A DNA stretch of 64,000 nt from Vanilla planifolia (Eukaryota; Streptophyta; Magnoliopsida; Asparagales; Orchidaceae). The stretch lies in contig JAIUJO010000084.1 of NCBI GenBank assembly GCA_023846275.1, positions 276,118-340,117 on the forward strand, written 5' to 3'. Each line of letters opens with the position of its first letter. Positions within the stretch are counted from its first letter, which is position 1. The translations under genes were made by a program, and so were the position numbers. The notes under the pieces are model-generated. The model was not told the origin of the DNA and did no database searches. It worked only from the letters and a program-made list of their open reading frames with translations. Shown here piece after piece: positions 1 through 11,027 of this stretch.

Positions 1-125
1 TCTTAAACATAAAATCATTTTTATAACAAAAATTTGAAAAAATAGTGCAATTAAAAAACTAGCAAAAATAGTTTAAAACTACATTTCACCCCTCTTATGG
101 GATTCGTACACTTGTTTTCACTTCA
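1..125 (+). mobile_element. 3' end of an LTR (LTR-0), truncated by the window edge
   Basis: This stretch aligns by eye with the last 125 or so bases of the other LTR-like blocks. It has an A-rich run, then a 'cacccctcttatgggattc' segment, and ends '...ttttcacttca' directly before a primer-binding-site-like sequence. The CA end at 125 fits an LTR 3' terminus. The rest of this LTR lies outside the window. Confidence 0.6.
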
Positions 126-127
126 TT

Positions 128-139
128 TGGTATCATAGT
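128..139 (+). other. Primer-binding site (initiator Met tRNA type), unit 1
   Basis: TGGTATCATAGT lies two bases after the LTR-end CA. Plant Ty1-copia elements typically have TGGTATCAGAGC, complementary to the 3' end of initiator tRNA-Met. This copy matches it with small changes. Confidence 0.65.
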
Positions 140-317
140 GGGTTTCTTACATTAAGTGAGTCAAATCTCTTGGGTCATGTGTTGTGTGCATTTCAATTAT
201 TTTGATTAAGTTTTTAAATTTTCATTTATGTTGCATATTGATCTAAATTTCTTTTTTTATCACTTTTGTGTGCATTAAAATATATGTGTTTATTAGCTTA
301 TTTCTTAAGTTTTCAAA

Positions 318-1178
318 ATGTATTCAACCATGATTGATACTAGTGCGACACTTGATGAAGGATTTGCTCGAGTTAGTCCACCATTATAAAGGGTGAAATT
401 TATTTATATTGGATAGATAGATTAACAATTGTTATTCAAAAAATTGATCTAGAACTCTAGAAAATACTTACTAAATCTTGTGATTTACCTTGACATTCTT
501 ACACAATTGAAGTTAAGCCCTTTACTGAAACTCGAAGTGATCAAAAGAGAATAGCACAACTCAATGGAAGGCACCCCAAATACCATCACAGTGGCAAATC
601 TCCATGTTAATTCAATTAAGTTTTTAATTTGCATACCATATATGAAGTTTGTAAAAAAAATTAGAAGTTACTTATGAAGGTACTTAAAATGTAAAAGAAA
701 TTAAAAATGAATCTTCTTAGAAATGCTTTTGGGCTACTAGAATGGATATTGGAGAAACTTTAAAAAGGGTGTTTATTTGATTTTCTAATATTACTAATGG
801 TTCAGTATATCTTTGAAAAGTAGTTTCTAATGAAGAACTTAAAAGAAATGTTCTAAGGATTCTACCCAAAGTGCATGATTCTAATGCCGTGATAATAAAG
901 GCAATCAAAGAAATAAATAAGGCCATGTTGGACATGCTACTTGGAGAATTATTAATGGCCAAAATTGTGATGAATAAAAGGGTTAAGGAGGAGGCTTCCA
1001 CTTGTAAGCCAATGCATTGTGTAAGAAAAGAGAAATCATTGGCATTTAAACCAAGCAAGGAAACTTTAGATGCTATATCAATCCATTTTATTGATTTGGA
1101 GGAAGTGGTCAATTTTCATGTTGAAGGACTACCAAAAAAATTCGATAAAAAATTTTGTAAATACGAATTTACATAGAA
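318..1178 (+). pseudogene. Decayed Ty1-copia gag (UBN2-type), unit 1
   Basis: A gag-like reading frame can be followed from ATG 318 through stops and frameshifts. The longest open piece is 871-1176 (101 residues). Visible family features are a short N-terminal peptide, a 'ddle' region around a Trp near the start, and the later helix-rich segment with 'ELLMAKI' followed by a charged 'VKEEAST' stretch. This order matches copia capsid proteins of the UBN2/DUF4219 group. The zinc-knuckle end is deleted. It is non-functional: stops interrupt it at several points and the start region is in another frame from the longest piece. Confidence 0.6.
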
Positions 1179-1552
1179 AAAACAAGGAAAAAGGTGAAGT
1201 GATCGAGATGTTATGATTGATGAGTGAATCATGAAAATCTTTAATAAAAAATTAATTTACGTGTTGATGAGTCTTGAATTATAAAGAAGGGGATCTGAAG
1301 GAACAAAGATAAAAAAATATTGTAAAACAAAAATTGTCTAAACTTCACTTACCTTTTGATGTTTTTATAGGAGGAGAATTAACATTATTTAGATAAAATT
1401 GATGTTAGTCATAAAGTTCGGGGAGCATGTAGTAAAGGAGAGCATAAAGAATCGAAAAGCATATATATTTTATTTTAACTACTTTGTATAAATTATGAAA
1501 AGTATATCTTTGCTTATTTTATTTTTTTTAAACATTACTATGTTGTCATCAT

Positions 1553-1566
1553 AAAAAAGGAGAGAT
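1553..1566 (+). other. Polypurine tract, unit 1
   Basis: The purine run aaaaaaggagaga ends at the start of LTR-1. The same position in the other units reads aaaagaagggga, aaaaagggga and aaaagagagaga. A polypurine tract primes plus-strand synthesis in LTR retroelements. Confidence 0.55.
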
Positions 1567-3683
1567 TATTCAATCATGCTTACGTTTAATAAATCAGGCC
1601 TTAAATATTTAAGATTTTATTCTAATGAGCTTGCTTAGTATGACATAGGTTTGCATGTAAAAAATAAGTCATGTACTTTTGTAGAAAGTGAATTAGCGGT
1701 TTTTGAAGTACATTAATGTATTCAACAAATTTCAAAGATTGAAGACTTCCACTTTGACAAAGTTTTATTTTACTATAAAATAGAATGTTAACTTGTTGAT
1801 ATAAGTACTCTACTTTAATGTCAATTCTAAATCATTTTTACTCCTTTAAATTATTAAATTATCTTCTTTGTTTTGCAAATACAAAGGGTTATATTTCTAA
1901 ATATCTTAATTTTATTTAGGGTTCAAATCTTACTTAAACCATTTATTGATAATTTTATCTTTAAATCATTCCTTCTATAGTGAAATCATATTTTTCTTTT
2001 GTTACTAAATTGTAGGTTAGGATAAATACTAAATTTGGAATACATCAAAACATAATTCTATTTAAATTTTCGTTTTTAAGTAAATAAAAAAATTATGCCA
2101 TATCTCAAGCTATGACTAAATGCAAAGCAATGGGCGGGCCTGAGTAACGACTGCCAAGCCTCAAGACAGGTAATGGTCCATAAAAAATAAGTTCATGCCC
2201 ATTTTTTCTAATGAAACATTCCTAACCCCAGTTGGGCAAGGTAGTGGAAAGAGGCCACGGCAAAAGTGTTTATAAATTAAAAATAGTTAATATTCTTTGT
2301 AATATAGGACTAAAATCCCTTGTACCCATCTACATCAAAAAACAACAGCACTTAGTATTGTCTGATAGCACAATTTTTGCCATTGCATGATAGAGATTAC
2401 GTCCAACTTTAAATAGGGAATTGGATAGATCCAATCATCGATTTCATGAGCTAAACAAATGGTTACTGCTTCACCATATCTAGTAGATTTATTCATTTGA
2501 CGACTGTGATCTTGTTTGACTTCATCTTACGAATATTTTTTTCTATTTCAAATAATCTATCTTTGATTTGAAGGTGTACATCTCTCTTAATTCAATCCTA
2601 ACCTCCAAATCTAATAAGAATTTTTTCATTGATTAATCAAACAATCAAGAACTAATCTCAATTGATCAAGTACTAAGATATAACAAAGCTCGATCAAATA
2701 ATCTAGAACACATCCAAATTTATAGCATTTGATCATACTATATATATCTCTTTTGAGACGATCCAATGGCTCCAATCAACTCTATATAATGGCTTAAAAA
2801 GTAATTGTTATATGTAGAAATCTCTTTTGTGATCTCTTTAGGAAAATCAATTTTAGCTTTTTTGTAGCAGCTTTTCAAACATCTTTTACTTGTCTTTCTA
2901 AAGGCTACAAGAAACATTTTTTGGTAGATACCTAATCATTATGAATGAAATAAAAAGTAATTGTGAACGAGATTTTAACATCCCGAAGAAGGGTTGTACC
3001 AAATTATACTATCACTAATTTCCCTAGAAAGCACCTACAACTTACCACTAATAGAAATTGAAAAGTCTTTCAGCTCAGCCCAATAATTCTAACCTTTCAT
3101 TCTCTTAATTCTCTTCATAGTTATTAACTCTTTGTGCATTTGCATATTTATTAACAAACACAAGAAAAATTTGTACCATTTTATCAATCATTAATTTCTT
3201 GTTTTATTTTTGTTTTTTATTTTGGGTAGGGTGGCACGACAATTTTGAAAGCCTGAGTTCGGTTTGATCATGTAAAAAATGAGTTAGGGTTGGGCTAGTT
3301 AAACCCCAGGTTATTGTTGAACCCATAAAAACTTGTAGGATGGAGGTGAGTCCTAAGAAAAAATCTCAAGTAGATTGAAGATAAATCGTAAAGAAAAACC
3401 TTATGTTATAACCCATTTATTAATGGAGTTTTTACCTGACCTTGATTGGGGGTGCACGTATGTTCGAATTTTAGCGAAACTACTTAAAATTTTTGTTATA
3501 CCATTTTAACATTTTTTTTATAAAAATTATAAATTAGTATATTTTTAAATTAATTTTTAAATAAAAAATTATTTTTTTTAAATTAATATTTGAAAAGTAA
3601 ATACTATAAAATATTAAACAAAAGTAGTTTAAGATAATAATTCACCTTCCATTTGTGGGATTCACACACTCATTTTCACTTCA
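1567..3683 (+). mobile_element. LTR-1 (about 2.1 kb)
   Basis: This block lies between the polypurine tract of unit 1 and the primer-binding site of unit 2, so it serves both neighbours. It shares ordered landmarks with LTR-2, -3 and -4: a 'ttaaatatttaagattttattctaa' type start, a GC-richer island near 2,120-2,350, a 'ggactaaaatcccttgtaccc' segment, and a GC-containing 'gaccttgattgggg' near 3,440. The start is mutated (TATTCA in place of TGTTGA) and the 3' end is CA. The GC-richer island is about 140 bp shorter than in the other LTRs. Confidence 0.6.
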
Positions 3684-3685
3684 AT

Positions 3686-3697
3686 TGGTATAGGAGT
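3686..3697 (+). other. Primer-binding site, unit 2
   Basis: TGGTATAGGAGT follows the LTR-1 end 'cacttca' by two bases. It is a mutated version of the plant copia initiator-Met-tRNA site. Confidence 0.6.
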
Positions 3698-3887
3698 AGG
3701 TTCCTTACATAAAGTGAGCCAAATTACATGAGTGATCCATCAAGTGCATTTCAATTATTGTTTCTTTGTTTTCTTAATTATCATTTTTGTTATACACTAT
3801 TTTAAATTTCTCTTTTATCACAATTGTGCGATTTCCAATATACACGTTTGTTTCTTTAGTTCTTATGTTACAAATATTTCTTCATCG

Positions 3888-4990
3888 ATGATTGATATTG
3901 ATGCTATAGTTGATGAAGAATCTTCTTTAGTAAGTACACCATATTTAATGGCTAATTTCATTTATATTGGAAAAGTAGAAATAGAATTTTTATTGAATCA
4001 ATTGATTTAAAACTTTGGGAAATACTTACTAAACCATATGATTTATCTTAAGATTCATACAAAATAGAAATTGTCTATTAATAAACTTGGTAGTGATTAA
4101 AAGATAATTACACAACTCAATGAAACAACACTGAATTATGTACATTGTGGCATATGTCCAAGTCAATCAAATAAAGTTATGAGTTTCCATGCCACACATG
4201 AAGTTTGGAAAAAATTAGAAGTTACTTATGACGACACTCCACAAGTAAAAGAAACTAAAATAAATTTTCTTAGACATCAATATGAGCTATTGAGAATGGA
4301 CATAGTAGAAACTATAAGGAAGTTGTTTATGTGATTTACCAATATATCTAACGGATTAACAATACTTGGAAAAGTGCTTTCTAAGATAGAACTTATAAAA
4401 AAAGTGTTAAGGATTCTACCCAAAGAGCATGATCCTCTTACAATGACAAAAAAGTTGACCAAAGATATAAATAAGCTTAAGTTTGATAAGTTACTTGAAA
4501 AATTGTTAACGACTAAAACTGAGATGAATAGTGGGGTTGAAGAGGTGTTTTTTGCTTGCAAGCCAAAGCATGAAGTAAGAAGCTAGGAACCATTGGCATT
4601 TCAGGCAAGCTAGGAAAATTTATATGAGACATCGATCTCTCCTATGGATTTGGTGGAAATGGTAAATTTTCATGATAAATGTTTATTAAAAAAATGTGGC
4701 AAAAAGTGTTGTAAATAGGAATTGGCAAAAGAAGAATAGAAGTGTGAAGATGAAGACAACAAGAGGTTATGCTCACTGTCATACATTACATCTAAGATGA
4801 GATTGTCCACAACTCAAACAAACTAAAAGATTCTTTAAGGAAAATAAGAGAATGAAGAAGAAGAATGCTTTTTGAGCTTCATGGAGTGTTTTGGAAGATT
4901 CTAATGGCACTACTTCAAAAATTGAGGACAAAGGGATGTTATGCCTTATGAAAATCATGATTCAAGTGCATATAGTGAAAAAATTTATTG
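3888..4990 (+). pseudogene. Decayed Ty1-copia gag (UBN2-type), unit 2
   Basis: This is the same gag family as in the other units. The N-terminal part is open to 4010 with an acidic 'DEESSLVSTP' word and a 'YIGKVEIEFLLNQ' segment. A later open piece at 4374-4586 carries 'KVLRILPKEHDP' and 'DKLLEKLLTTK', which are typical of this capsid family. Stops and frameshifts break the frame. The position expected for the first zinc knuckle (about 4,765-4,805) is too damaged to read as CCHC. The codon matching the likely original start (near 3,874) is no longer ATG, so 3888 is the next candidate. Confidence 0.6.
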
Positions 4991-5346
4991 ATGTAATCAC
5001 CCATCCTTGTGAAGTTCTTGAAAATACTTAAATAAAATTCATTAATAGTTTAACTTCTTTATTGTATGTAAATAAAAAAATTAAAAAAGTTCTATAATGG
5101 AAAAGATTCTGTTTCTTGATTTTTTACATGAAAAATGATGTGAACAAAAATAAAAATGATTCAAATTTGTGACGAAAACAATTCCAAGTTTATTGAGAAT
5201 TTTTCATTGCAAGAAGAAATTAATAGTTTAAAAAAATTTACTTCATTGAACATGTAAAATTTTCTAAAGCTTCATATGCTTTTCATTTTTTAAAACATAA
5301 GGTTATGTCTTCTTTTGAGCACATGCAAAACATTTCAAATATTACT

Positions 5347-5388
5347 TGCTTCTATTGTCACAAAAAAGCACATACCACCAAGAATTGT
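5347..5388 (+). pseudogene. Isolated intact CCHC zinc knuckle, unit 2
   Basis: Fourteen codons read C-F-Y-C-H-K-K-A-H-T-T-K-N-C, an intact CX2CX4HX4C pattern. It lies about 360 bp beyond the end of gag. The same site is degraded in the other units: in unit 4 (14,881 on) the spacing is short and the last Cys is Tyr, in unit 6 the His is Gln, and units 3 and 5 are frameshifted or lost. Nucleocapsid knuckles of this type bind RNA. This one has no surrounding open frame and is a fossil. Confidence 0.6.
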
Positions 5389-5871
5389 AAAATTAACAAA
5401 ATATTTCTATTTCAAAATCTTTTTTCAAAAGGGTAATTAAGAATGACAATACTAATGCTCTCAAAACAAATGTTAGTTGCCAACCCAAGCTTTCTTTGTT
5501 TCTAAAGGTTAAAAATGAAGAACTTAATGTAAGGTGTCTCTACCATCATGGTATCAAGATAAAGTTTGTAAGAAACATTTTTACTATGGAAATTTATTAG
5601 ACTTTGTGTTAATTTTAATTTGTTGGAAAGTGATAGACAATATAAATATTTATAGCATGATGAAGTCAATAATTGTGAACAAGTCAATATGATAGTTTTT
5701 TCTTGAGATAGTTTAACAAAATATGATTTGATTCACTTACAATTTCTTATTAATAATTGCAAATATTGCATAGCATATGAGAAAATTTAATTTATTTAAT
5801 GAGTTATTTTTATTGAAATAAAAAGTAAATATTAAAAATTTTGTTAATTTGATTAGACACATAGAAAGATA

Positions 5872-5874
<3 letters not shown>

Positions 5875-5903
<29 letters not shown>
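5875..5903. repeat. (AT)n microsatellite, unit 2 interior
   Basis: About 14 uninterrupted AT dinucleotides lie just before the 'gatgatttaatcatg' tail block. Units 3 and 4 have only short AT runs here (near 10,604 and 15,400), so this tract expanded in unit 2 alone. Confidence 0.9.
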
Positions 5904-5905
<2 letters not shown>

Positions 5906-6269
5906 TATATTGTTTGATGATTTAATCATGAAAATATTTAATGAAAATCATAAATTATGTGTTGATGAATCTTTAATTAAAGATGGTGATTCCAAGGAAC
6001 AAAGACAGGAAAATAATGCATATGTTAACAATTACATAAGATAAAAATTGTGTAAATTTCACTTTCTCTTTGGTGGCGTCGAAAGGGAAGAATGAATATG
6101 ATTTAGATAAAATTTAGATTCGTCATAAACTTAGGGGGTGCATGTGGCAAAAGAGAGCATGAAGTATGGGTGAGTATATGTATATTATTTTTAATAAATC
6201 TTATTATTTATTAAATATATGTTTTTACTAGTTATATTTTTATCTAAACATTTATGTCTTGTCATCAAC

Positions 6270-6281
6270 AAAAGAAGGGGA
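6270..6281 (+). other. Polypurine tract, unit 2
   Basis: AAAAGAAGGGGA lies immediately before the start of LTR-2, at the same place as in the other units. Confidence 0.6.
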
Positions 6282-6282
6282 T

Positions 6283-8451
6283 TATGGAGTCACTCATGTG
6301 ATTGATATGTCATGCTTTAAATATTTAACATTTTATTTTAATAGGCTAATTTAATGAGAAGTAAGTTTGTATTTAAAGTACAATCCATACACTTTTGAAG
6401 TTTTTGAATTAGTGGTCTTCGAAGTACCTTGTAGTGTTCAGTATGTCTTGAGGATTGAAGATATACGTATTAGCTTTTATAAGGTTTTTCTTTACTATGA
6501 ATTAGAATTTTAACATATTGATTTTAAGGCAATCTCATTTTGTATAAATTTCAAATAATTTTTAAGAATCTAAATTATTCAATCATCTTCTAGAATTAAC
6601 AAATAAATAGAGTTCAATTTTTCAATATCTCAATTCATTTTGAGTTTTAAATCCTACTTGAACAATTTATTGATAATTCTTTTTTTGAATAATTTGTTTC
6701 TTTGTTAAATTATATTTTTATATTCATTTGAAATTCTATGTTAAGCTTATTATTAAATCTTAATTACATCAAAAAATAATTCTATTCAAATTTCAATGAT
6801 TTAATAAGTAAAAAAGTTTATGTTACATCTTAAGCTATGTTAAAATCCCAAGCAATGGGTAGGCACAAGGAAGTGCTCACAAGCCTCGTGTTAGGAAAAG
6901 CACAAAACAAAATTTGATCAAGCCTGTTTTACCAGACAACAATTCTTGAATTGCATTGGGTAACTTAGTGGATGGAGAGCAAAGAAACACTTGAAATAAG
7001 TACATGCGGTTTGGGTCGAACCTGTATAAATCTGGATGTTACGAGTACATGCAGGCGATCGTTTCTTTCCAACACAAGCCGGAGATACCCTCATTTAGTA
7101 TATGTGTGAAATCTTTTCCTGTATGTCTATAAATTCCATACAACTATCGTTCCTTATAATTTGGGACCAAAATTCCTTTTACCCATCTTCATTCGAAAAA
7201 GATAGCACTATGCCCCTTTTTGTTGTGCATTTTCGTGGTCACACTGAGTAGATTACCTCCACCTTTAATTAGTGAGCTTAATGGATCCATAAGTCCATTT
7301 TATGAATTGATCGAATGCATAATGGTTTATCCATTATAGCCAAATAACGCATCCAATGGTATTCATCTCTTTAGATGCCATCGAATGGCTATTTTTTGTT
7401 CCACAGTTTGAAATAATCTATCTTTGATATGATATTGAGATCTCTCATGTTTGAATCCTACAATCCATATCTAATCAAGCTTAATCTAACCGTCAAGAAC
7501 ATATCCACCATTAAAATGCGGAATTGGATGATCAAGATCTTTTTTGTACCGATTCACGGCTCAAGCAACCCTATTTAACTACTAAAACATTGATAGTTAT
7601 CTACGCCATTATAAAAGCCATTTTAGAATATATAATGAGTGATTTGGAAAAGTATTTTAGGATATTTGATAAAAGCTTTTCAAACAGAGTTTACTTGTCT
7701 TTCATGTCAACTTTTTCTATAAATACCTTAAAATTTAGAATGAAATAGCAAATGAACATGAAAAAGATTTTTGCATCTCAAAGAAGGCCTCTATAATATT
7801 CTACTTTCATAAATTTCCTTAGCAACACTTACGGCATAGTGCAACTAGAAATTACAAATTCTTCAAGTTTAGTCAAATTCTTCATCATTTTGAGCTCTTT
7901 ATGCATTTTATATTTATCAACAAGCATCAGAAAATTTATATAATTTTTTAAAAAAAAGTTTGTTCTTGTAGTTTTCCCTTTTTGGTTAGATAGCCCAACA
8001 TTAGCAAAAGCCTATGCTTAGTTTGATCTCATAAAAAAAGTAGCTATGGTTTAGCTCATAAGAGCATTGGTTATAGTTGAACCAGTTACATTTAGTATGT
8101 TTGAGGTGAACCATAGTGGAATGTCTCATATAGGTCAGAGGTGAACAATAAAGAAAAAACTTCAAGATGTAACCCTTTTATTAGTGAAGTTTTTTCTCAA
8201 CCTCGATCGGGGTTGGACGGAGGTTCTAGTTTTAACTAAATAACCTAAATAATTTTATGAACTACGACAACTATTATTTTCATTATTAAAACTATAAATT
8301 AATAAATTTATAAATAAAAATTTTTTATAAAAATAAAGCTATTATTATAATGAATATTTAGAAATTAAATACAATAAAAAAATTAGAAAAAATAATTTAA
8401 AACAATAATTCACCCCATTCTTGTGTGATTCACACATTTATTTTAACTTGA
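6283..8451 (+). mobile_element. LTR-2 (about 2.17 kb)
   Basis: This block runs from the polypurine tract of unit 2 to the primer-binding site of unit 3 and is collinear with LTR-1, -3 and -4. Both ends are mutated (TATGGA start, GA end). It contains a GC-richer island at about 6,840-7,260 with tRNA-promoter-like words, annotated separately. A possible TATA-like word (tataaattcc, about 7,129) lies upstream of a conserved 'gggaccaaaattcctttta' segment, but I cannot confirm a promoter. Confidence 0.6.
6940..7060 (+). other. tRNA-promoter-like block inside LTR-2 (possible SINE remnant)
   Basis: TAACTTAGTGG (6961-6971) resembles a pol III A box (TRGYNNAGTGG). GGGTCGAACC (7013-7022) resembles a B box (GGTTCGANYC). 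They are about 50 bp apart, in the right order and spacing for a tRNA-derived promoter. The same positions in the other LTRs carry weaker versions: 11709-11719 with 11764-11773, 16503-16513 with 16552-16562, and in LTR-1 only the A-like word at 2237-2247. This could be an old SINE captured in the ancestral LTR, or chance. Confidence 0.3.
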
Positions 8452-8453
8452 AT

Positions 8454-8465
8454 TGGTATAAGAGT
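8454..8465 (+). other. Primer-binding site, unit 3
   Basis: TGGTATAAGAGT follows the LTR-2 end and is one or two changes from the plant copia initiator-Met-tRNA site. Confidence 0.6.
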
Positions 8466-8652
8466 AGTTCTTTACATAAAGTGAGTTAAAACACTTGGGT
8501 TATCCATCATGTATATTTTAATTATTTTTTTAGTTTTCTTATATATCATTTTAGTTGCATACCATCCTAAATTTCTCTTTTATCACATACATGTTCTTTC
8601 CAAAATAAGTGTTTTTTAGTTCACTTCTTAAGTCTTCAATTTGTCTTCATCC

Positions 8653-9826
8653 ATGGCTGATATTGATGCGACACTTGACGAAGAATCTTCTTTAGTTTGT
8701 CCACCATTATTTAAAGGTCAATTTTATTTAAATTAAAAAAATAAGATTTTGAATATTTATTCAATAAATCGATTTAAAACATTGCAAAAACTCACTAAAG
8801 CTTGTGATTTACCTAAGGATTCGTACACAATTAAAATTAAGCCTTTCAGTTAACTTAGAAGTGCTCAAATGAAAATGTCAAAACTAATTGGAACAACACT
8901 CAACTACCATCATTATGGGATATCACCAAGTGAATTTAATCAAGTTAAGAATTTCCAAAATGTGCATGATGTTTGAAAAAATATTGAAATTACTTATGAA
9001 GGCTCTTCACATGTAAAAGACACTAAAATAAATCATGTTGCATATAAGTATGAGCTATTGAGAATGGATATTGGAGAAACTTTAACGATAATGTTCATGC
9101 AATTTATTAAAATATCAAATGGATTAGAAAATCTTGGAAAACTACTTTCTAATTATGAACTCATAAGAAAAGTGCTAAGGATTCTTCTCAAAGAGTACGA
9201 TCCTCTTGCTACAATGATAAAGGTAGCTAAAAGCAAAATAAGCTCATGTTTGATGTGGTACTTGGAGAATTATTAATGACCAAAATTAAGATGAATAGAA
9301 GGGTTAAAGAGGAAGCTTCCACTTTTAAGTGAAAGAATGGACCAAAAAAAGAGGAACATTTTACATTTAATGCAAGCAAAGAATATTAAGGTTCAGTAAT
9401 GATCTCTTTTATGGATTTTTACGAACTCATAAATTTTCATGTTAAAGGTCAGCAGAAAATTTTGGCAAAACTTTTTGTAAACAAGAATATGAAAAAGAGG
9501 AAAACAAAGGAGAGGATAAATGCATTGAGAAGTTATGATTGTCATCCATTAGGCCATATTACACCACGTTGTCCACGAGTAAAAGAAACTAAAAGAAAAG
9601 ATGTGTGAAAGAAGAGAATGAGAAGAAGAAAGCCTTTCAAGCTACTTTGTGTGTTTCAGAAGATTATGACTCCACAACTTTAAATAATGAGATAGAAAGA
9701 ATGTTGGGGGTCATGGCAAATAATGATTACAACACATCTAGTGAAGAAAAAGAAAGGAATGCTCTAAGCACTTGGAACCATGACGTTCTTGAAAAAATTT
9801 CCATAAATAATTATTGCTTTCATTAA
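8653..9826 (+). pseudogene. Decayed Ty1-copia gag (UBN2-type) with zinc knuckle, unit 3
   Basis: The frame is readable in pieces. 9058-9276 carries 'RMDIGETL', 'NGLENLGKLLSN' and 'KVLRILLKEYDP'. 9399-9608 carries the conserved 'NFHVKG' word, a Lys/Arg-rich stretch and the knuckle. 9605-9826 carries the acidic C-terminal tail. The knuckle (9531-9572) reads S-YD-C-HPLG-H-ITPR-C, so the first zinc Cys has become Ser. Frameshifts separate the pieces and stops occur in the N-terminal third. A start equivalent to unit 1 is mutated, so ATG 8653 is the nearest candidate. Confidence 0.65.
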
Positions 9827-10849
9827 AAAAGTTTAGAAATGAAAGATCAATCTTCAAGATTTGTTCATTAAAGAAAATAAGAAAACAAATAGAAATACTT
9901 CAAATTTAAGATGAAAAATATTGCATGATTATTGAGAAATCTTCATTGGTAGATGAAATTACTAGTTCAAAAGTAAAAATTTACTTTCTTGGACACGTAA
10001 AATTTTTTAATGCTTCATATGGTTCTCATTATTTTAAACATATGGATATGTTTTCTTTTGAACACATGTAAAACATTTCAAATATTACATGCTTCTATTT
10101 TTTAGAAAATATCAAACCATCAAATATTTTAAAATTAAGAAAAATATTTCAAGATCAAAATATTGTTTAAAAAAGTTAATGAAGAATGACATTATAAATT
10201 CTCTCATAATGAATGTTAGTAGTAAACCCAAGCTTACATGGTTTCCTTACATTTGAGAATAGAGGACTTAATGTAAGCAGTCTTTACAATCATGGTATGA
10301 AGATATAATTTGTAAGAGAAATTTTTAGAATGGAAACTTATTAAACTTAGCTTTAATTTCAATTTCTTAGAAGGCATTATATATAATTATAGGATAAAAA
10401 TTCAATAATTTTGAGGAAGTTCAATATCATAATTATTTCGTAAGATTCCTTTGGAAAATATGATTAGATTCACTTAGAATTTCTTATTAAGAATTCAAAT
10501 TTTTGCATATTTTATTAGAAAATTTAGTTGATTCAATTATTTTTTATGCAATATAAAGAGACCATTAAAAATCCTCTTAATTTCATATGAGAATTGGAAG
10601 ATAAAAATATATATAATGTTTGATGAGGCAATCATGAAAATATTTGAAAAAACATTAAAATTATTTGTTGATGAATCTTGAACTAAAGATGGGGATTTCA
10701 TAAAACAAAAATAAGAAAAGTATTCATAAAATAATAATTAAGAAAAATAAAATTTTTGTAAATTGAACTTCCCTTTTGTCAGATTAAAATTTTTATTAGT
10801 CATAAAGCAGTGGGGAGCCTATAGTAAAAGAGAGAATGAGGAATGGGAG

Positions 10850-10949
<100 letters not shown>

Positions 10950-11016
10950 ATTATCATTTATTAAATATGTGTTTTTAATTGTTATATTTTTATCTAAATA
11001 TTTGTGTCTTATCTTC

Positions 11017-11026
11017 AAAAAGGGGA
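11017..11026 (+). other. Polypurine tract, unit 3
   Basis: AAAAAGGGGA lies immediately before the start of LTR-3. Confidence 0.6.
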
Positions 11027-11027
11027 T

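Larger units (their letters stand above)
126..1566 (+). mobile_element. Interior of decayed copia-like element, unit 1 (internally deleted)
   Basis: This interior runs from the primer-binding site at 128 to a purine-rich tract ending just before 1567. It is about 1.44 kb, against about 2.6 kb for units 2-4. It keeps the leader, most of gag and the 3' tail (1199-1566). The gag 3' end, both zinc knuckles and the segment after them are missing. The junction lies near 1195-1200, where gag sequence runs directly into the block that other units carry about 1.2 kb further on. No pol domain is recognisable. Confidence 0.6.
3684..6282 (+). mobile_element. Interior of decayed copia-like element, unit 2
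   Basis: This interior is about 2.6 kb between primer-binding site and polypurine tract. Its order is leader, gag remnant, a separate CCHC knuckle at 5347-5388, a segment near 5,480-5,800 of uncertain origin, then a tail block (about 5,910-6,150). The tail resembles the variable linker that precedes reverse transcriptase in some copia polyproteins (acidic 'DES' words). No protease, integrase core or reverse transcriptase motif is visible, so the unit is non-autonomous or internally deleted. Confidence 0.6.

Noticed and set aside
717-1112. Minus-strand open frames opposite gag (717-1112, 4277-4561, 18,661-18,936, 21,604-21,804 and 21,820-22,050)
   Set aside because: They are antisense shadows of the decayed gag on the plus strand. 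Their similarity to each other follows from the gag homology.
1420-1450. The purine-rich 'cggggagcatgtagtaaagg' site as an alternative polypurine tract and LTR start
   Set aside because: Similar words occur in units 2-4 (about 6,130, 10,810 and 15,630), but the later tract directly precedes TGTTGAGT in unit 4 and gives an LTR with TG...CA ends.
6940-7060. A functional tRNA gene in the LTR
   Set aside because: A- and B-box-like words are present, but I cannot fold a cloverleaf with acceptor and anticodon arms, and the copies in the other LTRs are weaker.
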